Assembly: GCF_026627255.1 (NCBI RefSeq) | Contig: NZ_JAPNLM010000011.1 | Location: 62,001 to 126,000, forward strand | Reading direction: 5' to 3' | Length of the DNA stretch: 64,000 nucleotides | Origin: Streptomyces antarcticus | GTDB lineage: Bacteria > Actinomycetota > Actinomycetes > Streptomycetales > Streptomycetaceae | In this document: piece after piece, positions 52,951 through 60,000 of the stretch | How the letters are laid out: each line of letters opens with the position of its first letter | Position numbering within the stretch: position 1 is the first letter of the stretch | The notes under the pieces: model-generated | The model's input: only the letters and a program-made list of their open reading frames with translations | What the model was told of the DNA's origin: nothing | Database searches by the model: none | Made by a program: the position numbers and the translations under genes

Positions 52951-53298
52951 ATGGCTGACATGTGGAGCTACAACCCCGAGGCGCACTACACCCCCGGCAC
53001 CAGCCTGGTCGGCTTCAAGGTCGAAGCCAGCGACGGGCACATCGGCAAGGTCGACGAGGCGACCGAGGAGGTCGGCTCCTCCTACATCGTGGTCGACACC
53101 GGCCCGTGGATCTTCGGCAAGGAAGTCCTCCTGCCCGCCGGCACCGTCGTGCGCGTCGACGTGAAGGAGAAGGAGATCCAGGTCAACCTCACCAAGGACC
53201 AGATCAAGGACTCCCCCGAGTACGACAAGGACAAGCACCGCGGCGACGCCGCCTACCGTGACCAGCTCGGTCAGTACTACGGCCGCGACCGCATCTGA
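52951..53298 (+). CDS. PRC-barrel domain protein
   Basis: ATG 52951 follows GAAGGAGAG. The 115-residue protein has one PRC barrel: TSLVGFKVEASDGHIGKVDE, SSYIVVDTGPWIFGKEVLLP, AGTVVRVDVKEKEIQVNLTK, then DQIKDSPEYDKDKHRGDAAY and an end in GQYYGRDRI. The length of 348 nt serves as reference for its paralogue at 55326-55672. PRC barrels of this type are soluble and often stress-induced in Streptomyces. Weak stress-promoter-like boxes (GGTT-N15-GGGTGG) lie near 52843-52867. Confidence 0.9.
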   Translation: MADMWSYNPEAHYTPGTSLVGFKVEASDGHIGKVDEATEEVGSSYIVVDTGPWIFGKEVLLPAGTVVRVDVKEKEIQVNLTKDQIKDSPEYDKDKHRGDAAYRDQLGQYYGRDRI

Positions 53299-53469
53299 CC
53301 TCCACCACGGCAGGGAGGCGGATCGACGGCGAAGGAGCCCGCGGGGATCGCGCGGTCTGGTCCAGGCCCGGCAGGAACCGATCCGCCCCAGCCTCTGATC
53401 GCGGACGTACTGCGGCCCCGAACCAGTGCTCTGGTTCGAGGCCGCATCGCATCGGAGGACCGGCCCCGG

Positions 53470-53838
53470 CTACGGGGTGAGGTCCAGGACGCGGACCGCC
53501 TGCCCTTCCCAGCGCTTCGGCAAAGTCGTGGCAATGATCGCACCGTCGGGCCGGTCGGCCGTCGGCTGCGCAGCGTGCTGGCTGTGGGCGGCGGCCCAGG
53601 TCTCCTGCTGCGCGACGGCGAGCGCCGCGGGCAGGTCCAGGTCCAGGACGGTGATGCCCGGCAGGGCAGCGAGGTGCTCCGCGGTGCCGGGGCGGGCCCG
53701 GTCGGCTTCGACGAGCGCGCAGGACGGTGCGTACAGGAACCATCCGGTCTCGGCGTGGGCGCGGTGAATCAGCCGGGAGGCCAGGACATTGCCCTGCCCG
53801 GCCGCGGCCATGGCCGTCTCGTCGAGGACGATGTGCAT
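53470..53838 (-). CDS. PIN-like toxin of a VapBC-type pair
   Basis: The start is ATG 53838 with GAGGGAAG just before it; a GTG at 53850 overlaps the antitoxin stop. The product of 122 residues begins MHIVLDETAMAAAGQGNVLA with the first acidic residue of a PIN fold (LDET), has VEADRAR midway and TADRPDGAIIATTLP with a late Asp, then VRVLDLTP. PIN toxins are metal-dependent RNases. The acidic set is partly atypical, so the assignment is by pattern and by its coupling to a ribbon-helix-helix antitoxin gene. Confidence 0.7.
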   Translation of the reverse strand: MHIVLDETAMAAAGQGNVLASRLIHRAHAETGWFLYAPSCALVEADRARPGTAEHLAALPGITVLDLDLPAALAVAQQETWAAAHSQHAAQPTADRPDGAIIATTLPKRWEGQAVRVLDLTP

Positions 53839-53846
53839 CGCTTCCC

Positions 53847-54104
53847 TCACGGGCGCTGCACCTGCGCAAGACGACGGTCGAGCTCATCGTCGAGGACACC
53901 TTGTTCCGCCGCTGTCGGGGCGTACCCGTTCCAGGCCCTCAGCGCGGCCTGCGCCTTCTCGGCACGCTCGGCGCGTTCGGCGGGCGTCAGCATCGTCTCG
54001 GCCAGGCGCGCCAGATAGGCGCGCAGGGACAGGCCCTCCGCGGCCGCGATCGCGGCAAGCCGGTCCTTGGCTTCCTCGGGGATTCTCACGTTGGCATCCG
54101 ACAT
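53847..54104 (-). CDS. VapB-type ribbon-helix-helix antitoxin
   Basis: ATG 54104 follows AAGGAGAGGAG. The 85-residue protein starts with a DNA-binding ribbon and two helices (DANVRIPEEAKDRLAAIAAA, EGLSLRAYLARLAETML) and continues with a charged helix and toxin-binding tail (AALRAWNGYAPTAAEQGVLD). Its stop overlaps the possible GTG of the PIN-like gene. A perfect 24-bp palindrome lies 26 bp upstream and is the likely operator for autoregulation. Confidence 0.8.
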   Translation of the reverse strand: MSDANVRIPEEAKDRLAAIAAAEGLSLRAYLARLAETMLTPAERAERAEKAQAALRAWNGYAPTAAEQGVLDDELDRRLAQVQRP

Positions 54105-54129
54105 CGTCGTGCTCCTCTCCTTCCCCCCA

Positions 54130-54153
54130 GGGTACGGGTACGTACCCGTACCC
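54130..54153. promoter_or_regulatory. Perfect 24-bp palindrome, probable antitoxin operator
   Basis: GGGTACGGGTAC (54130-54141) is followed directly by its exact complement GTACCCGTACCC (54142-54153). Each half contains a GGGTAC pair, giving four half-sites in alternating orientation. It lies between the antitoxin ribosome site and sequence further upstream. Ribbon-helix-helix dimers bind such repeated boxes, so autorepression of the pair is likely. Confidence 0.75.
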
Positions 54154-54339
54154 GCAGCTACGGGGCTGTATCCCGCGGTGGCCGATCGCCATGCCCGGCC
54201 GGCCCGGCACTGGCAGGAGGGGCGGCGCTCACTGGTAGGACGGGTCCTCCCACGGACCGATACTGCGGGAGCGGACCGGTTCGACGAAGCGCGGCGGAAC
54301 GCTGTGCGGGTGATCGGGCCCCCAGTTGGTGGCCTGACC

Positions 54340-54599
54340 CTCCATGACCACGCGGGCCTCGGCGTGCGTACGGACCGAGCGGACCGTGCAGTCGATCGCC
54401 GCCGACCTGAAACAGGAGGGCTACCTCACCCGGGTACGCGAAGGCCGGCGCAACCACTACCGGATCACCAACGGAGCCACCTTCCGGCACCCCGCCGAGG
54501 CCGGACGCGACATCGCGGGGCCTGCTCGCCCTCTTCGCCGGGGACCCGCCCGCCTCGGGCCCCGTGCGCCCTGCCCACCGCGCGCCGCAACACGCCTGA
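54340..54599 (+). pseudogene. Winged-helix regulator, C-terminal fragment with frameshift
   Basis: RTERTVQSIAADLKQEGYL, TRVREGRRNHYRITNGATFR, HPAEAGRDIAG matches the wing and end of a small Streptomyces MarR/ArsR-like HTH protein. A base insertion in the G/C run near 54520 shifts the expected LLALFAGDPPASGPVRPAHR, APQHA tail to another phase, which ends at 54599. The first helices are lost. The gene is inactive. Confidence 0.6.
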
Positions 54600-54604
54600 C
54601 CGAC

Positions 54605-54656
54605 GGACGCGGTGAGCGGACGCGGTGAGCGGACGCGGTGAGCGGACGCGGTGAGC
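54605..54656 (+). repeat. Four perfect 13-bp tandem repeats
   Basis: GGACGCGGTGAGC is repeated four times exactly, followed by a partial fifth copy. It lies between the HTH relic and the stop of the STAS gene on the minus strand. No function is evident; it may form a phased binding array or be slippage DNA. Confidence 0.9.
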
Positions 54657-54700
54657 GGACGCGCGGGGCTCCGCGCCCGCCCCGCCCGGCGGACGGCTCG

Positions 54701-55111
54701 CTACCAGTGGCCTTCGGCGCTCCGAGCCGCGGTGGTCGTGCTGTCCTGGGCCTGTTGCGCGCGTCGGGTGATCAGGCGGCGGAAGCCGTCCAGGGCGTGA
54801 CGCTCTCCGGTGGCGGAGCCGGGGCCGCGAATGCCGGCGACCTCGGCCATCAGCTGCTGGGGTTGGGGTTGCCAGCCCACGACCATGACCCGCAGTCCCA
54901 GGCACTGGGCTCTCCGGTGCAGGTCCAGGAGGTGAAGTAGTCCCGCGGGGTCCATGGAGGCCACGCCGTGGATGTCGATCATGAGGGTCCGGTCGTCGGC
55001 GGTGACGCGGTCGAGAGCTCGCTGGAGGACGGTGTCCGCATCGTCGCCGAGGTGGCCGTCGGCGCTCAGCAGCACCGAGGTGCCGCAGTTCTGGATGTTC
55101 GTGGTGATCAA
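54701..55111 (-). CDS. STAS-domain protein lacking the phosphorylatable serine
   Basis: A TTG at 55111 is taken as start because GGAGGAGA precedes it; 136 residues. The STAS fold reads LITTNIQNCGTSVLLSADGH, VLQRALDRVTADDRTLMIDI, HGVASMDPAGLLHLLDLHRR, LRVMVVGWQPQPQQLMAEVA. Where BldG/RsbV proteins have DSSGL, this one has DPAGL, so the regulatory serine is replaced by alanine. It may be permanently in the unphosphorylated-like state, or be a ligand-sensing STAS. The reading frame is open upstream into the PRC-barrel gene because of a 1-nt deletion there. Confidence 0.8.
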   Translation of the reverse strand: MITTNIQNCGTSVLLSADGHLGDDADTVLQRALDRVTADDRTLMIDIHGVASMDPAGLLHLLDLHRRAQCLGLRVMVVGWQPQPQQLMAEVAGIRGPGSATGERHALDGFRRLITRRAQQAQDSTTTAARSAEGHW

Positions 55112-55137
55112 AAGCGGGGTCTCCTCCCGACGCCTCC

Positions 55138-55176
55138 GGGCTCCGGCTCCGGGCTCCGGCTCCGGGCTCCGGCTCC
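55138..55176 (+). repeat. Three 13-bp tandem repeats
   Basis: GGGCTCCGGCTCC is repeated three times, with a partial fourth copy, about 27 bp upstream of the STAS start codon on the minus strand. The unit length equals that of the repeat at 54605-54656, but the sequence differs. Confidence 0.85.
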
Positions 55177-55277
55177 GGGCTCCGGGCGCCCGAGGGCGCC
55201 CCATCCTGGCGTACGGGTCCGGCGGGCCGGCGCCCGGCACGCGAGCCCCCGACGGTCCGGGCCCGACAGCGCCGTGC

Positions 55278-55309
55278 GGCTCCACCCGGCTGGTCAGCCG
55301 GGTGGAGCC
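55278..55309. terminator. Hairpin terminator between PRC-barrel and STAS genes
   Basis: A perfect 15-bp stem (55278-55292 and 55295-55309; left arm GGCTCCACCCGGCTG) with a 2-nt centre lies 17 bp beyond the natural stop of the PRC-barrel gene on the minus strand. It probably ends that transcript, so the downstream STAS gene needs its own promoter or read-through. Confidence 0.8.
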
Positions 55310-55325
55310 CGGTCGTGAGGGCCGG

Positions 55326-55672
55326 TCAGATGCTGCCGCGGCCGTAGTACTTGCCACCTGGTCGCGGTATCCGGCGTCGCCCCGGTGCTTGTCCTTGTCG
55401 TACTCCGGGGAGTCCTTGATCTGGTCCTTCGTGAGGTTCACGTGGACCTCCTTCTCCTTCACGTCCACGCGCACGACCGTGCCGGCCGGGAGCAGGACGT
55501 GCTTGCCGAAGATCCACGGACCGGTGTCGACCACGATGAAGGACGATCCGACCTCTTCGGTCTCCTCGTCCACCTTGCCGATGTGCCCGTCCGTCGCCTC
55601 CACCTTGAAGCCGGCCAGACTGGTACCGGGCGTGTAGTGCGACTCCGGGTTGTAGCTCCACATCTCAGACAC
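55326..55672 (-). pseudogene. PRC-barrel paralogue with a 1-nt deletion near the end
   Basis: A GTG at 55672 follows AAGGAG. The protein runs closely parallel to the intact copy at 52951-53298: TSLAGFKVEATDGHIGKVDE, SSFIVVDTGPWIFGKHVLLP, KDQIKDSPEYDKDKHRGDAG. After YRDQ the frame is lost, but the expected ending GKYYGRGSI and TGA at 55326 are present in the next phase. The total of 347 nt is one less than the 348 of the paralogue. The loss lies near 55353-55358. Most of the barrel is unaffected, so the product may still fold; a base-call error is possible. Confidence 0.75.
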
Positions 55673-56070
55673 GAAGAACTCTCCTTCACGAGCTCGGGAA
55701 AACGTCTCGGCGATCCCTGCCCGCTCGGAGCCGTCGTCAGCCCGCGCTACGCCGACCGCACCACAGCCGCCACCCGGACGGCCGAGAACCTCTACCGTGC
55801 AGACCCTCTCTCCGCGTCGTGCCGGCCAAGCAGCGTGACCGGCAGCCGCCTTCGGAGTACGAAAAGCCGACGCCCGCGGCGACCGGCGTCGAAGGGGCGT
55901 CATTCCCCGTAAGCGCACGGCCAAGGGCGCTGAACTCGGCGAACGGGCGGTCTTCGGTTCGGGGGGCACACTTCCGGTCACGGCTCCGGATTGGTTCCGC
56001 GCTGAAAGTACGTGGTGTTCCAGATCGGGCCTCGGGCTGGGCTCGCCCCCTTCCGGGGAGACTATCGCGT
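55673..56070. other. Intergenic region without a supported gene
   Basis: The region holds the promoter side of the PRC-barrel paralogue at its left end. I found no convincing coding signature and no clear promoter boxes. Confidence 0.4.
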
Positions 56071-56074
56071 AGGT

Positions 56075-56345
56075 CCTCTGGGGTGGCGGTGCCGTCGCAG
56101 TCGGCGACTTTTACCGCCCGCAGGCTGGTCTTCTTCGCCACCCCGTGGCTTTCGGCGCCCACCGTGCCCGACAGATGGGTGCCCCGGCCGTTGCAGTCCC
56201 GCTTGTTTCCGTCCCCGGTGACATTCCCCAACCACGTGGCACGGCCTTCGAACTCCCGGTGCGTGGTGTCGATGCCGGTGTCCAGTACCGGCACGCGCTG
56301 CCGCATCGACTCCAGGTCGGCATGCATCGCCTGAGCGCCCCCTGA
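56075..56345 (-). pseudogene. Subtilisin-family (S8) peptidase fragment
   Basis: Leftward reading gives VPVLDTGIDTTHREFEGRAT, with the catalytic Asp (LDTGID), then NKRDCNGRGTHLSGTVGAES with the catalytic His (GRGTHLSGTVG), and HGVAKKTSLRAVKVADCDG. The oxyanion Asn and catalytic Ser region are absent, and the sequence stops matching at about 56075. There is no signal or propeptide. It is an isolated core fragment of a secreted protease gene. Confidence 0.75.
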
Positions 56346-56409
56346 CCGGGCGGAGGAAGCCGCCACCACTTGGCCATGGGCCACTGGAGGACCACTTGCC
56401 TGGGGCGAG

Positions 56410-56625
56410 GTGGCCGTCGAACCCGGGATGGCGGGAACGTCCGTCGTGTCCGCGCTCACCCTCCTGGTCCTCCTGGTCCTGGTGCTGGTCCTCGTCTCCG
56501 TGCTGTTCCTCAGTGCACTCGGCTACCTCGCATGCCGACACCCGCGCACCGTCCCCGCGATGGGCGCCACACTCGCCGGCGCCGCCCTCCTCGTCGCCTG
56601 CATCGCCACCATCACCGCACGCTGA
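56410..56625 (+). CDS. Small two-helix membrane protein
   Basis: The frame starts at GTG 56410 or ATG 56428; neither has an ideal ribosome site. The product of 65-71 residues has a Leu/Val-rich first helix (VVSALTLLVLLVLVLVLVSV), a short polar loop with CRHPRTVPAM, and a second helix (GATLAGAALLVACIATITA). Strong third-position G/C supports coding. It has no family and no obvious operon partner. Confidence 0.5.
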   Translation: MAVEPGMAGTSVVSALTLLVLLVLVLVLVSVLFLSALGYLACRHPRTVPAMGATLAGAALLVACIATITAR

Positions 56626-57037
56626 CGCGGGCCGACGGCATGCCCACCCTCGGCAGCGACACCTCCCACGAGGCGTGGGGCCGCAACCATGGCCCAGGTT
56701 ACGAACGGCACTTGGCCACCATGCCGCCTCGGAGTGCGGCTCAACTTCCTTGCTCCCGCGCCTCGACCTGTGTCTATAGTGAGCGCCGCGCGACCGGCGG
56801 ACATGACCAACAAGCCTGCCGCGCACACCAGCTGGCGGTCGGGGGAACAATGCCGCCACGGGGGAGGGGTGGTTTCGGCATGCCGCGACATCGGCTCACC
56901 AGACCCACCGCATAGGTCCACAGCCTCCGCTTCCCACTGTCCTGGCACAGGGACAGTGGTTTGATTCGGGCTGCGCCGCCTCTGCCTTCTCGGACGGGTA
57001 CCCCTGCCGCCTTCATTCACCACGAAGGCATGGTCTC
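56626..57037. other. Upstream region of the polymorphic toxin gene
   Basis: The 412 bp contain no supported gene. CGAAGG at about 57022-57027 serves the TTG start at 57038. The promoter should lie within this region but no clear boxes were identified. The base composition is slightly lower in GC than in neighbouring genes. Confidence 0.4.
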
Positions 57038-60000
57038 TTGAGCCCAACAACACGTTTTTTCTCCCGCAGACCGAGAAGGCCCGCACTCCTGCCTCCGGCC
57101 GCCGCATCCGTCGTCACCCTGGCCGTCCTGAGCAGCCTGGCCGTCCAGCCCGCACTGCTCGATCGCGCCAACGCACTGCGCGCCGCCGCGGCCGGCAGCT
57201 CTGAGGACTGGCTCGACGACACGGCCGCCGAGCAGTGGCGGCAGGACCAGTGCCTGATGGCCGATGTCCTGCGCCTGGGCGGTCCGGCCATGGCGCAGGT
57301 CGCCCAGGACGGCCTGAACCAGCCGCAGGACAAGCTCCACGTCCTGGCCGACCGCCAGCACTGGGAGCAGACCCCGCTCGCGACCGCGTACCAGAAGGAC
57401 CGGGACGCGGCGAGCAGCGCCATGACGGCGCTGAGCTCCCTCCGGGACACGTGGAAGAAGCCCCTGGAGGGGCTGACCACCCCGGGCGGCATCAATAACG
57501 CCGATTTCCACTGGCCTCCGGGCTCTCCCGGCGACGGCAAGCAGGACTTCTACGCCCAGACCGGGCTCAGCAAGTGGACCGCCGACCGGTTCTGGGCATC
57601 CGAGAGTGACTTCTACGACGACCCCACGCCCAAGGCATCCGGGCCCGCCGTCACGGCCGTGAAGTCCTTGGGCGCACCGCTCTACGGCAAGGACCCCGAC
57701 CCTCAGCAGGTCACCGGAGACGCCTGGATCCGCGCGATCGCGGAACGCGACGCGTACAAGCACCTCACCGACTGGTCGCTGGAGCCCACGGGGGCGGACA
57801 ACGCCCGTATCTTCCTCGCTTCCGGCGGGTTCCCCCGCACGGCGCCGGAGGCGGGCACGGCGGAGTACCGCATCGCGGTCGAGGACCTCAAGACCCGGTT
57901 CGCCTCCTGTGCCTGGCGTGATCCGATGGACCCGGCCAAGGTGCTGCGCGGGGTCACCACCGCCGCCGCCGGCGAGTGGCAGCAGGAGATCGCCTCCCAG
58001 CAGACGCAGCGGAACCAGATCCTGGCCGCGAACAAGAACGCCACCACGTCCCTGACCACGGGCGCCAAGGCTCTGGGTGAACTGCTGGGTCACTCGTGGG
58101 TGGCCGACCACGCCGCCCGCTTCCAGGACTACTGGTCCCCCGGCGGCGTCGGGGCGGTCGGCGACAGCCCGACGACGATCAAGGTGCACGGCGCCGCCGG
58201 CAAGTGCCTCGACGTGCAGGGCGGCGGCACGGCCGACGGCACGCCCGTGCAGGTGTACACGTGCACGGGCTCCGGGGCCCAGACGTGGCAGCTCTTCGGC
58301 GACGACCACGGGCTGCACCTGCGGAACACCAAGTCCTTCAAGTGCCTCGAAGTGGCGGCGAACAAAGCGGCCAACGGCACCAAGATCCAGATCGCGACGT
58401 GCAACAGCTCGCCGGCGCAGACGTGGGACTTCAACCTGCGCGCCACCACCGCCCTGAAGAGCGTCGGCACCGGCAAGTGCGTTGATCTGCCGACGTACGA
58501 CAACAGCAAGGACGCACGGCTGTGGGACTGCAACGCGGCAGGCCCGCAGCAGTTCGACGTGATGCCGTCCGGCAACACCGGCTCCGTGCCGCCCAAGGCG
58601 GAGTTCGACAAGGCCAAGAAGGCCGTCGCGGACGCCCAGGCGGGCGCGAAGAAGCAGGTCGACGTCCTGAAGGCGCAGGCCGCGGCGGCGAGGAAGGCCG
58701 CCACGGCCAGTGACACCGCCGAGCAGGCCGCCTACGCCGTCGCGGACTCGGCCGGTGCGCCGCGGGGCCGCGGTCTGCTGGTCGGTCAGCAGAAGGCCCA
58801 GGTCACCAAGGGTTCGGTGGCGGCACTGGACGCGATGGTGAAGGCGGGTGAGACCGCGGAGGCGGCCACCCGTGCCTCCGGCGCGGACAGCGACACCATC
58901 GCGCAGCGCGCTCTGGCCCAGGCCGCGCAGTCGAAGGCGGAGTTCCGCCGGGGGGCCGCGCACACGGCCGAGCTCCAGGCGAAGGCCGCCGCGGATTCCG
59001 CCAAGACGCACCGGGACAACGCCAAGAAGGAAGCGGATACCGCCAAGGCGAAGCTCGGCGAGGCGCTGAAGGCGGAGGCCGACGCCAAGGCGGCGGCCGC
59101 CAACGCCCACGCCAAGCGGCTCTCGGCCGAGGCCGAGGAGGCCACGGCGAAGAAGGAGAAGGAAACCGCGGCCGTCAAGCAGGGCGAAGCCGCCCAGCAC
59201 AAGAAGAACGCGGAAGCGGAGGCGACCAAGGCCGGCAACGCCAGGACCAAGGCCGAAGCCGCCGAGGCGTCCGCGGTCAAGCACAAGGACGGCGCCGTCA
59301 AGGCCCGCGACACCGCCAAGGCCAAGCGCGACGACGCCTGGGAAGCGGAACAGAAGTCCGACGCCGCACGCGCCAAGGCGGACGCCAAGGCCGCCTACGC
59401 CGCTGCCGTCGAGGCCGGCCCGGAGGCCACCGCCGCACGCGCGGCCGCCGACCAGGCGAACAAGTACGCCACTGACGCGGAGACGGCAGCCGGCAGGGCG
59501 CGGGGCGAGGCCGACGCGGCGACGAAGGCCGCATCCGACGCCGATGCGGCCGCCACCCGCGCCGAAGCGGCGGCCAAGCGCTCGCGTGCCGACGCCGACG
59601 CCGCGCAGGCCGAGAAGTTGAAGGCGGATGCCGCGGTGAGGACCGCGACCAGCGCCACGGCCGATGCGATTGCCGCTTCCGAGCGCGCCGCGTTCTCCGC
59701 GCGGGCTGCCGTCTCACAGGCCAACGAGGCGGAAGCACAGTCCAAGACGGCCAAGACCCAGGCGGACAAGGCGAGCGTGGAGGCCGGCAAGGCCCGGGCC
59801 GCAGCGGCCAAGGCGGCGGGTTACGCCTACGTGACCGCTCAGGCCGCGGTGGACGCGGGCAAGGCAGCCGCACAGGTCGCCAAGCCCGCGAACGACGCCA
59901 TCCAGCTCGGCTCGCCCTACGTCACCACCGACTCGGCCGCCGGCCTGGTCGTGCTGACCGGGCAGGCGTCGAAGACCATCGCCGAACAGCAGAGGGCCAT

